NCBI GenBank assembly: GCA_964580995.1
Contig: CAZOMV010000063.1
Coordinates: 1-33,641, forward strand
DNA length: 33,641 nt
Origin: JAKJEP01 sp964580995
GTDB lineage: Bacteria > Planctomycetota > Phycisphaerae > Sedimentisphaerales > SM23-30
Direction: 5' to 3'
The position numbers and the translations under genes are program-made. Under the pieces are notes generated by a model that had not been told where the DNA came from, searched no databases, and worked only from the letters and a program-made list of their open reading frames with translations. Positions 24,092 to 32,700 of this stretch are shown piece by piece. How positions within the stretch are numbered: the stretch's first letter is position 1; each line of letters begins with the position of its first letter.

Positions 24092-26446
24092 ATGAGAAAA
24101 TGGTTAGTAATTTTATTGGTATGCCTGAGCCTCCCGATGGCGGCCTCAGGCGGTGTGGGGGACAGTTGGGATTTCAATGCCGACTTGTCCTTTGTGAGCA
24201 ATCCCACGGCGGAGAGCTGGGCCTTTGGCTATACAGCCGATCCGGGAACGGACAATTTGGTGATTCCCTATGTATTTAATTTATATGATACCGCCGGTAT
24301 GCTGGGCGAAACGCAGCTAAGCTGTTGGTATCTGGCTGGGAATTCAGCGTACCCCCTTGTTTACCACAATTTCACTAATGCGAGCGGTTTATACGGCTGC
24401 CCGCAGGGCAAGACGGCGCTGCACCCCGGGCCGCTGAATGGTTTACCTGAGATATGGTCCTGTGTCGCGCGCTGGATTGCCCCGGCGGACGAACCGGCCA
24501 TAAAGATTGAAGGATCCTTTTACGAAGGGGGCGGTGGGGTGGGATCTTATTTTATTGCTTACAACGGTGTTGAAACAGATGGAGATATGATTATGGGGGT
24601 ACGTAATGTGGTTGATACCGTACCCTTCGTAAAATATATAGCGGATATCAAGGCGGGCGATACCATAGATTTCATTGTGGGCGCCTATGGTGAAATCGGC
24701 AATGATACGACACCGCTGGATGTCACGATCACCAGCATAACGCCGTCGTCGCTGCCGGCTTCGTATTATAAAGCCCAGAATCCCGACCCGGCGGATGGAG
24801 CGGTGGAGGTGCTTTCGGAAGCCGTTTTATCCTGGTTGGGACCCAATGGAGTTGCCAACCTTACCTATGATTTGTATCTTTATTCGGATCCGAACTTTGA
24901 TCCGAATGACGGCCCTACCCTGGCGGGTTTAACCGCAGACAGCTATGATCCGGATCCCGATCTGATTATGGGCAAGACCTATTCCTGGCGGGTGGATGTG
25001 AAGGGATACATTCAGGATCCCAATATCCCCTACAATCCCAATAATCCTTACAATCATCCCATCCATGTGATCGGAGATGTCTGGACGTTCACCACGATCG
25101 AACCACCCACGCTGGGACCGGATGGAGAAGTAATCAGTGTGAATCTTACGGCAGCCGCTGGTGCCCATGTTGGCAATGAGATTGCCGGGGTGATACCGGT
25201 AGGAAACTGGAATGATTTTTTTGTTGAGACCGTTGCTATGAACTTCTTGAAAAACGATCTGGGTTTCGATACCTACACCCAGGCTGTTATTAACTCCGGG
25301 GGTATGTATTCCATCTCTCCGGGTATGCCGAATCCGGGTGATGATGCCCTGCTGAGCGGACATCTTTATGCGCCTAATGGTGCTAAGGTAAGTGTCACGG
25401 TTACGGATATCCCGTATGCCGCCTATGACCTGTATGTGTACTATAGGGCCGCCCAGGCTAGTACTATGACCTTCACCATTCTTGGAACTGGAAGGTCCTT
25501 GAAAGGCATGGAGAATCCCGCTATTCCGCTAACCGCCTTTGTGGATTCGCAGAATGGTACCGTCGCCGGTAACTATGTGGTGTTCAAGTCTTTGACGGCT
25601 GCGGACATGACGATTGAAGCGGCCGCGGATGCCGGTAGTCCCTATGGGTACATCGATGGTTTCCAGATCGTGGTGAGCTGGAATCCCAAGCCCGCGAATG
25701 GGAAAAAGGATGTCAGCACGACTGCGACACTATCCTGGTTCAATCCCATCACGGATATTGTCGATGTAGCGTATGATTTGTATCTCAAGAAGGGCGATTC
25801 CAGTTTTGGAACTCCGATCGCTACCGATCTGACTACCGCCAGCTATAATCCGGAACCCGATCTGGAAAACGGTGAGGTGTATTACTGGCAGGTGGTAATG
25901 ACCGGCATGACGCAGGACCCGAATCTGGCCTATAATCCCGCGAACCCCTATAATTATCCGGTCACCCGGACCAGCCCGGTATGGTCCTTCACCACCGCCA
26001 GCAAAGCGGCGGAACCCATTCCGGCGAATGGCGCGGTGGAAGTGCATCCCTCGGCGATTCTGGAATGGCAGGGAATCACCGGCTATCAGCACGATGTGTA
26101 TTTCGGCACTGACGCGACCGCGGTAGCCAATGCCAATGTTACTACGCCGGGAATCTACCAGGGCCGGCAGGCGGCGGGTGCCATCACCTTCGATCCCTAT
26201 GGTGTGGATTGGATGGATTGGACCACCACCTACTACTGGCGTATCGATGAAGTGGATGAAGCCACCAATCCCGATACGATTTTAGTCGGCGATGTCTGGT
26301 CCTTCACCACCGTTGTGCCGCAATGCCCGGTTCCCCTGCGCGGGGATACCAACGACGACTGCATCAATGATATGCAGGATCTGGTGAATATCGCCCAGAG
26401 CTGGCTGACGTGCAGCCTGGTACCGGCAGAGGCTTGTCCCTTTTAA
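24092..26446 (+). CDS. secreted multidomain protein with shared GNW/GNYVVF module and dockerin-like tail
   Basis: This 784-residue exported protein has a signal peptide (about 1-20) and an N-terminal all-beta domain like that of the preceding gene (24-225). Next come a fibronectin-III-like beta repeat (228-340, PADGAVEV ... YSWRVD), a shared module (347-528; VGNWNDFF, GHLYAPNG, PYAAYDLYVYYRA, GNYVVF, YIDGFQIV), two more Fn3-like repeats (531-635, 639-745, each ending near WSFTT) and a dockerin-like half repeat (GDTNDDC at about 751). No enzymatic motif is visible. AAGGAG lies 8 bases before the ATG. The role is inferred as surface or matrix adhesion or carbohydrate binding. The module is very close in DNA sequence to the second module of the next gene, which points to recent duplication. 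Confidence 0.8.
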   Translation: MRKWLVILLVCLSLPMAASGGVGDSWDFNADLSFVSNPTAESWAFGYTADPGTDNLVIPYVFNLYDTAGMLGETQLSCWYLAGNSAYPLVYHNFTNASGLYGCPQGKTALHPGPLNGLPEIWSCVARWIAPADEPAIKIEGSFYEGGGGVGSYFIAYNGVETDGDMIMGVRNVVDTVPFVKYIADIKAGDTIDFIVGAYGEIGNDTTPLDVTITSITPSSLPASYYKAQNPDPADGAVEVLSEAVLSWLGPNGVANLTYDLYLYSDPNFDPNDGPTLAGLTADSYDPDPDLIMGKTYSWRVDVKGYIQDPNIPYNPNNPYNHPIHVIGDVWTFTTIEPPTLGPDGEVISVNLTAAAGAHVGNEIAGVIPVGNWNDFFVETVAMNFLKNDLGFDTYTQAVINSGGMYSISPGMPNPGDDALLSGHLYAPNGAKVSVTVTDIPYAAYDLYVYYRAAQASTMTFTILGTGRSLKGMENPAIPLTAFVDSQNGTVAGNYVVFKSLTAADMTIEAAADAGSPYGYIDGFQIVVSWNPKPANGKKDVSTTATLSWFNPITDIVDVAYDLYLKKGDSSFGTPIATDLTTASYNPEPDLENGEVYYWQVVMTGMTQDPNLAYNPANPYNYPVTRTSPVWSFTTASKAAEPIPANGAVEVHPSAILEWQGITGYQHDVYFGTDATAVANANVTTPGIYQGRQAAGAITFDPYGVDWMDWTTTYYWRIDEVDEATNPDTILVGDVWSFTTVVPQCPVPLRGDTNDDCINDMQDLVNIAQSWLTCSLVPAEACPF
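25130..25675 (+). repeat. shared secretome module, copy 1
   Basis: This is one of five copies of an approximately 180-residue coding module in the window. The others are at 26655-27200, 27510-28055, 29070-29618 and 32567-33119. This copy and 27510-28055 are the closest pair, with long stretches of near-identical DNA such as the AATCTTACGGCAGC segment. Confidence 0.8.
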
Positions 26447-26457
26447 GGAAACCAGAT

Positions 26458-26484
26458 GATAAACGGCCCAAGCGGCCGTTTATC
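26458..26484. terminator. 11-bp perfect hairpin after the 24092 gene
   Basis: GATAAACGGCC and its exact complement GGCCGTTTATC flank a 5-base loop, 12 bases after the stop. No T tract follows, so it is a weak intrinsic terminator or an RNA-stabilising 3' hairpin. Confidence 0.55.
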
Positions 26485-26529
26485 ACGAGTACTATACATG
26501 TGTAATTTTTAGAAATAGATTTATAAACA

Positions 26530-26567
26530 GTTTGGCGCAGCGAGTCATATGCTGCGTCAAACGGAGG
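26530..26567 (+). promoter_or_regulatory. stem-loop ending at the Shine-Dalgarno sequence, copy 1
   Basis: GTTTGGCGCAGC (26530-26541) pairs with GCTGCGTCAAAC (26551-26562) across a 9-base loop: 12 pairs, one of them G-U. GGAGG begins at the very next base (26563), 9 bases before the ATG. The same arrangement occurs at 28951-28986 with a different stem sequence. A stem here could limit ribosome access, place the ribosome binding site in the open, or stabilise the message. Confidence 0.6.
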
Positions 26568-26576
26568 AAACACAAG

Positions 26577-28823
26577 ATGAGTAAGATGAAAGTTAGAAGT
26601 GCGATTGTCCTTGCGGTGGTCCTGTTACTGGGGTCAACGGCAATGGCAGCAGATGTAATCAGTGTTAATATACAAGGGACCGGCGCAGCGGTTGGAACCC
26701 AAATCGCCGGCGCAGAGCCGGCCGGGAACTGGAACGACTATACAGGCACTTCCGGTTCCATGGCTTTGGTGGACGATGATGGCGCGGCAACGACGGCTTC
26801 GTTTGCATTTTCCGCTTCTGGAAGCGTCATTCCATGGGCCGGCGGAGCCAACATTCCCGATGATCCGGGCAGTTCTGCGATGCTGACCGGTCATATCTAT
26901 CAAGCAGCCGGGACCACTCTAAGCGGTGCTTTCACCGGTATTCCCTATGCGAAGTATGATCTCTATGTCTATTACAGCAGCTCGGCGGTAACGAATACTC
27001 AGACTTTTACCATTCGTGGCACAGCGACGGCTCTGAACGGCCATGAGGTCGCCGGGGCAGATACGGCTTTAGTGGAATCGAATGGTACCCTCAATGGAAA
27101 CTATGTGGTCTTCCGAGGTTTGACGGCTGCCAATGTGACCGTGGATGCCTCCGCTACCGTAGGTTATGTCTATATGAATGGTTTCCAGATCGTAGTCTAT
27201 ACGCCGAAATTAGCGTTTCCTTCTCCGTGGAATGGACAAACTTCCGTCGATCCTGAGGTAAACCTAACCTGGGTAAGACCTTTTGATGCGACGAATGTCA
27301 CTTATGATGTATATCTACAGAAGGACACTAATTTTGTGACGCCGGTCGCTTCTGGTCTGACTTCGGAGAGCTATAATCCGGATCCGGATCTGGATTATAG
27401 CAGAGCATATTATTGGCGGGTGGATACGCATGCTACCGGTCTTGATATTACTGGAGCTACGTGGACATTTGCTACCAGGCCCGCGCCTGACTACTACGTC
27501 GAAGGGGGTGTGATTAGTGTAAATCTTACGGCAGCTGCTGGTGCCCATGTTGGCGCTAATACCGCCGGGGTGGTGCCGGTAGGAAATTGGAATGATTTCT
27601 TTGTCGAGAATGTTACGATGCCCAATTTGAAAAACGATCTGGGACGCTTGACCGCCACCCAGGCTGACATTCTCGCCGGGTCAATGTATTCCGTCTCTCC
27701 GGGCATGCCGAATCCGGGTGATAATGCCCTGCTGAGCGGGCATCTTTATGCACCTGGCGGTGTTAAGGTAACTGTCAAGGTTACGGACATCCCGTATGCC
27801 GCCTTTGACCTGTATGTTTACTACCGGGCTGCCCAGAATAGTACGATGACTTTCACTATTCGGGAAACCGGCCAGTCTTTGAAAGGTAAGGAAGTTGCCG
27901 GTTCGGTTACCGCCTTTATAGATTCGCAGAATGGTACCGTCGCCGGCAATTATGTGGTGTTCAGAAGTATGACGGCTCCGGACATCACTATCGACGCAGC
28001 CGCTGTTGCCGGGAGTCCCTATGGGTACATAGATGGTTTCCAGGTTGTGGCCAGTTGGGCGCCCACCCCCGCCAATGGGGCCGTGGACGTGAGCAAGAAT
28101 GCGATCCTGTCCTGGATCCAGGCTATGGATGTGGCAAATGAAACGTATGATGTGTATCTGCAGAAAAACGACTCGAATTTCACCACTCCCATTGCCACAG
28201 GATTGCCCACCGCCAGTTATGATCCGAATCCCGATCTGGAAGAAAATAACACGGTTTACTACTGGCAGGTAGTGATTCAGGGTATGGGTCCCAATCCCAA
28301 TTCCCCGGATCCGAACAATCCGGTGTACGATCTGCCGGTTACTATTCCCAGCAAAGTCTGGACGTTCACCACGGCGGCCCGGGCCTCCAATCCCAGTCCG
28401 GCCAACGGCGCGGTGGAAGTGCATCCCAATGCGGTTCTGCAATGGACCGGCTTAACCGGTCTGAAGCACGATGTCTATTTCGGGACTGATGCGACCGAGG
28501 TGGCCAATGCCGATATTACTACGGCAGGCATCTATCAGGGCCGGCAGGATGTGGCGGCTACCAGCTTTGATCCGTATGGTACGGTCTGGATGGACTGGTC
28601 CACCACCTACTATTGGCGTATCGACGAGGTGGATGAAGCCACCGAACCGGACACGATCAATGCCGGCCATGTCTGGTCCTTCAAGACCATCGTGCCCCAA
28701 TGCCCGACTCCGCCCATCGGCGATGTGAACAACGATTGCCTGGTCACAATCGAGGACCTGGCGGAACTGGCGGCGGACTGGTACACCTGTGCCCTGGTGC
28801 CGCAGGAATCCTGCCCCTTTTAA
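26577..28823 (+). CDS. secreted protein with two shared modules, Fn3-like repeats and dockerin-like tail
   Basis: This 748-residue exported protein is a paralogue of the 24092 product. A signal peptide (about 1-24, VLAVVLLLGSTAMAA) is followed by module A (27-208), an Fn3-like repeat (212-305), module B (312-493), two further Fn3-like repeats (496-600 and 605-708) and a dockerin-like half repeat (GDVNNDC at about 715, then DWYTC). Module A is divergent (GTGAAVG, AGNWNDY). Module B is nearly the same as the module of the 24092 protein. I placed the start at the ATG at 26577, after a GGAGG at 26563, rather than at an in-frame ATG at 26532 that would translate through the leader stem-loop. No catalytic motif is visible; a structural or binding role is likely. 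Confidence 0.8.
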   Translation: MSKMKVRSAIVLAVVLLLGSTAMAADVISVNIQGTGAAVGTQIAGAEPAGNWNDYTGTSGSMALVDDDGAATTASFAFSASGSVIPWAGGANIPDDPGSSAMLTGHIYQAAGTTLSGAFTGIPYAKYDLYVYYSSSAVTNTQTFTIRGTATALNGHEVAGADTALVESNGTLNGNYVVFRGLTAANVTVDASATVGYVYMNGFQIVVYTPKLAFPSPWNGQTSVDPEVNLTWVRPFDATNVTYDVYLQKDTNFVTPVASGLTSESYNPDPDLDYSRAYYWRVDTHATGLDITGATWTFATRPAPDYYVEGGVISVNLTAAAGAHVGANTAGVVPVGNWNDFFVENVTMPNLKNDLGRLTATQADILAGSMYSVSPGMPNPGDNALLSGHLYAPGGVKVTVKVTDIPYAAFDLYVYYRAAQNSTMTFTIRETGQSLKGKEVAGSVTAFIDSQNGTVAGNYVVFRSMTAPDITIDAAAVAGSPYGYIDGFQVVASWAPTPANGAVDVSKNAILSWIQAMDVANETYDVYLQKNDSNFTTPIATGLPTASYDPNPDLEENNTVYYWQVVIQGMGPNPNSPDPNNPVYDLPVTIPSKVWTFTTAARASNPSPANGAVEVHPNAVLQWTGLTGLKHDVYFGTDATEVANADITTAGIYQGRQDVAATSFDPYGTVWMDWSTTYYWRIDEVDEATEPDTINAGHVWSFKTIVPQCPTPPIGDVNNDCLVTIEDLAELAADWYTCALVPQESCPF
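27510..28055 (+). repeat. shared secretome module, copy 3
   Basis: Closest relative of 25130-25675 by DNA and protein. The first 120 bases differ at only a modest number of mostly synonymous positions. This is consistent with recent duplication or gene conversion between the two genes. Confidence 0.78.
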
Positions 28824-28859
28824 CGGACAGGTACGTTGACGCTTTGACGTTTCAGTGGA

Positions 28860-28889
28860 CCTCGCACGGTTGACCCCGGCCGTGCGAGG
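28860..28889. terminator. 10-bp perfect hairpin after the 26577 gene
   Basis: CCTCGCACGG and its complement CCGTGCGAGG flank a 10-base loop, 36 bases after the stop. A T-rich region follows only after about 20 bases. It is a probable transcription end or 3' stabiliser that separates the gene from the PEP-CTERM gene. Confidence 0.55.
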
Positions 28890-28950
28890 AACACTCTCTG
28901 GTTTGTTGTTATGTGTGTGTTGTGTTTTTTTGTTTTAAGGTTTTTTAATT

Positions 28951-28986
28951 GTTTGACAAAGATATATGTACTTTGTCCAACGGAGG
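28951..28986 (+). promoter_or_regulatory. stem-loop ending at the Shine-Dalgarno sequence, copy 2
   Basis: GTTTGACAAAG (28951-28961) pairs with CTTTGTCCAAC (28971-28981) across a 9-base loop, with one mismatch. GGAGG starts at the next base (28982), 8 bases before the chosen ATG. The outer GTTTG/CAAC and the following GGAGGAAA match copy 1, while the inner stem differs but still pairs. Confidence 0.6.
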
Positions 28987-28994
28987 AAATGAAA

Positions 28995-29687
28995 ATGAAG
29001 AAAGGTGTAAAAGGTTTGTTAGTAATGATCGCCCTGATGCTCGTGGCATCACCTGCCTTTGCGGTAAATGCGATTAGTGTAAATTTTTATGATGTACCTG
29101 AGGGTGTGCCGGTTGGCGCTAATGAAGCGGGTGTGGTGCGGGTAGGAAACTGGACGGATTGGAATATCGGCGCCACTGCCGCTATGTCCGACTTGAAAGA
29201 CAATCTGGGCAACCCGACTACGGCTGACGGATCAATCGTTGGAGGGGCTGATTCGTATGCGGTTTACAACCTTATGGCCGATCCGGGTGATTATGCTCTG
29301 ATAGCTAGTCATTGGTATATACCCCAGGGTACCAATACCCTGTCCCTTACGGCTATCCCGTATGCCGAGTATGACCTGTATGTGTACTATAGCGCCAATC
29401 AGAATGGTACTATCTTGTTCACGGCTAATGGCGTGACTTTAACAGGTCTTGATACAGCCGCTGGGCTGGAGGATTCCGCCTATGCGATTGCGGATCCAGT
29501 GAATTCGATTGCCGGCAATTATGTGGTGTTTGAAGGTCTGACGGATTCCGATTTGACGCTTGGTGCCACCATTGGTACCAACTTTTATGCCTATATAAAC
29601 GGCGTCCAGGTTGTGGAAGTTCCCGAACCGTTGACGATGAGCCTGCTGGCTATGGGCGGTCTGGCGTTGATTCGCCGGCGTCGTTAA
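28995..29687 (+). CDS. PEP-CTERM sorted protein carrying one shared module
   Basis: This 230-residue protein has a signal peptide (about 1-23, KGLLVMIALMLVASPAFA) and a single shared module (26-208; VRVGNWTDWN, IPYAEYDLYVYYSANQ, GNYVVFEGL, YINGVQVV). It ends in a typical PEP-CTERM sorting tail: VPEP, a hydrophobic stretch, then RRRR at the very end. PEP-CTERM tails are recognised by an exosortase, which removes them during export to the surface; no exosortase gene lies in this window. I chose the ATG at 28995, eight bases after GGAGG. An ATG at 28989 is too close to the ribosome binding site. This gene shows the module in a minimal protein, so it should be the best guide to the module's own role. 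Confidence 0.85.
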   Translation: MKKGVKGLLVMIALMLVASPAFAVNAISVNFYDVPEGVPVGANEAGVVRVGNWTDWNIGATAAMSDLKDNLGNPTTADGSIVGGADSYAVYNLMADPGDYALIASHWYIPQGTNTLSLTAIPYAEYDLYVYYSANQNGTILFTANGVTLTGLDTAAGLEDSAYAIADPVNSIAGNYVVFEGLTDSDLTLGATIGTNFYAYINGVQVVEVPEPLTMSLLAMGGLALIRRRR

Positions 29688-29726
29688 TTTTTGGCAACCG
29701 ATATGTATCCTTCAGGATATGAGCAT

Positions 29727-29759
29727 GGGGCAGGTTTTAAGACCTGCCCCAAATTTTTT
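29727..29759 (+). terminator. intrinsic terminator after the PEP-CTERM gene
   Basis: GGGGCAGGT and ACCTGCCCC form a perfect 9-bp GC-rich stem with a 6-base loop, followed by AAATTTTTT. This is the clearest rho-independent terminator in the window. It means the CotH gene 21 bases further on needs its own promoter or read-through. Confidence 0.9.
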
Positions 29760-29779
29760 CTTGTATAAAGGTTTTCAGT

Positions 29780-32700
29780 ATGATTCGCAGCACCTTCCGG
29801 TACCTTCTGATTAGTATGATCACCCTGGGGGCCATGACGATTATGGTTGGGGCGGAAACGCCCGGCATCGTCATCAACGAATTGATGGCCGCCAACAGCA
29901 GTACCATCACGGACGGCGACGGGGAATATTCCGACTGGATCGAGCTGTACAATAATTCCGGTGCCGCGATCGATCTGACCGGCTGGTTTCTGACGGATGA
30001 TCCCGATGATCTTACCGGCTGGCCGTTTCCCAGTGGTGTAATTCTTGCCAATGGCGAATATCTGCTTCTGTTTGCCTCCGGGCAGACCGCTTACCCTTAT
30101 CTCGATTCCCAGGGCTATTATCATACCAATTTTAAACTGGATAAGGATGGGGAATATCTGGCGCTGGTGGAGGAGGACGGCCTGACCATTGCGGATGAGT
30201 ATGCCCCCGAATTCCCGGTGCAAACGGATGATGTTTCCTATGGCCGGTGTTCCTTCCCCCCCGCTGCGCCGGTGCGGACCTATCTGGACAACCCCACCCC
30301 CGGCACTTCCAATCAGCCCGCCTGCACCGCGCAGGGGTGGTATGCCCCACTCTTTTCCCGTTTGCCGGGCGCCTTTACCGAACCCTTTTCGCTGACACTG
30401 ACCACTACCGATCCTGCCGCCCAGATTCGTTATACCCTCAACGGGACCATCCCCACGCAATCTTCCACCCGCTATACCGCAGCCATTCCCATCAGCCTAA
30501 CCACGATGGTGCAGGCCCGGTTATACAGCCCGACCCTGCCCAACGGCGGCGAGGTGGTGAGCCATGCCTATCTGGCGCTGGATGCGGATGTGCTGGATTT
30601 CAGCTCCAATCTGCCCCTGGTCCTGATCGATACCTTCGGCAAGGTATTGGAACCCGGTGATCAGACGTTTTACCTGGCCACCACCGCCATTATCGATACC
30701 GCCGGCAATGGCCGGGCCGATCTGGCAACTGACCCCGCCGATTTCGCCGGCCGGATCGGTATCCGCATCCGGGGCAATAGTTCCCTCTACATGTTTCCGA
30801 AAAAACACTATGCGGTGGAAACCTGGGATGAGCAGAATGAAGACAAAAGCGTTTCCCTGCTGGGATTTCCCTCGGAATCGGACTGGATCCTCTACGGCGC
30901 CTATCATGACAAGACCATGATGCGAAACCATCTGGCCTATCTGTGGTACAATCGGATGGGCCGTTACGCTCCGCGCACGCGTTTCGTGGAAGTGTTTATC
31001 AATACTTCCGGGAGCGGGAAAATAAACGCCAGCCACTATAACGGCGTGTATGTGTTCATGGAAAAAAACAAACGGGATAAAAATCGGGTCAATATCCAAA
31101 AGTTGGAACCCACCGATAACAGCGAACCGGAAATCTCCGGCGGCTATATTATCAAGCGGGACTGGGAAGGCCCCCAGTTTTATACCAGTCTGAGTGTACC
31201 GCTGCGCTATGAAGAACCGGAAATCGAAGAAATTACCTCCCAGCAGAAAACCTGGATTAAAAACTATTATGATGCCTTTGAAACGGTATTACACGGTTCC
31301 AACTTCACCGATCCGGTCAACGGCTATGGGAAATATATCGATGCGGATGCCTTTCGGGACTTCAATTTACTGGTCGAATTAACCCGGAATCTGGATGGCT
31401 TCCGGGCCAGCTTCTATATGCACAAGGATCGCGGCGGCAAACTCAAACCGGGGCCGCCCTGGGATTTCGATGTGGCCCTGGGAAATGCCTACTGGGAAAA
31501 TCGGGATGATTATCTGCCCGAAGGCTGGCGGGTGTATTATGATGCACCCTACAGCGAACGCCAGTGGTATCCCCGCCTGTTCGAAGATCCCCAGTTTCGG
31601 TTTAGCTGGGATGAACGCTGGTTTGCATTGCGTAACGATTTGCTTTCGACCGACCGGCTCATGGCCGATATCGATGAAGCCGCCGCCCTGCTGGAGGAAG
31701 CCCAGGTCCGCCAGTTCCAGCGCTGGCCGGTTTTAGGTACCTATGTGAATTTTAATCCCCCCGGCTATGCCCAGCGTGACACCTTTCAAAAAGAAGTGGA
31801 CTGGCTGAAGGACTGGGTTCGAACCCGCGTCACCTGGATCGACAACCATACCACCCGCCCCATCTTCAACCAAAACGGCGGTCGGGTCGTGAACGGCTAT
31901 CTCCTGACCATGTCCCTCCCGGAGGGCGTATCCGGCCAGATCTACTATACCCTGGACGGCTCCGATCCCCGCCTGTCCGACGGCAGCCTTTCCCCCGCCG
32001 CCCTGGCATATATCGAAACCGGCCCTCTCACCCTGGCAGCCAACACCCATATTATCGCCCGCATCCAAAACGGCACTGCCTGGAGCACCTATAACGAGGC
32101 CCGCTTCAGTATTGGTCCGATCCTCTATATCAATGAATTCATGGCCGATAACACCGCTACTATCGAGGACCCCGAGGAACCGGGTGAATTTCCCGACTGG
32201 GTCGAGTTATATAATCTTTCGCCGGAGCCGGCCGATTTAACCGGCATGTATTTAACCGACAATTTCGATGAGCCGAACAAATACCAGATCCCCGCCGGCC
32301 TGACCATTCCCGCTGGCGGCTATCTGATTTTCTGGCTCGACGACGACGGCACCCAGGGATCTACCCATACGAATTTCAACCTGAGCGCCGGCGGCGAGCA
32401 GATCGCCTTGCTCGACACCGACGGCATCACGGTAATCGATTCCCTTACCTTCGGTCCCCAAACCGCGGATGTCTCCTATGGCCGAATCCCGGACGGCAGC
32501 GAATCCTGGAAATTTCTTGCCCAACCCAGTCCCGGCAGTATAAATTATCATCCGAACAGTAGTAGCGATATAATCAGTGTAAATCTGGCGAGGAATGATT
32601 TTCCGGCTGCGTTTGTAGGCGATAATGAAGCTGGCGTGGTGCGGGTAGGAAACTGGAGTGAGTTAAATCTCTCGAACGGCACCATGCTCTCCAACTTGAA

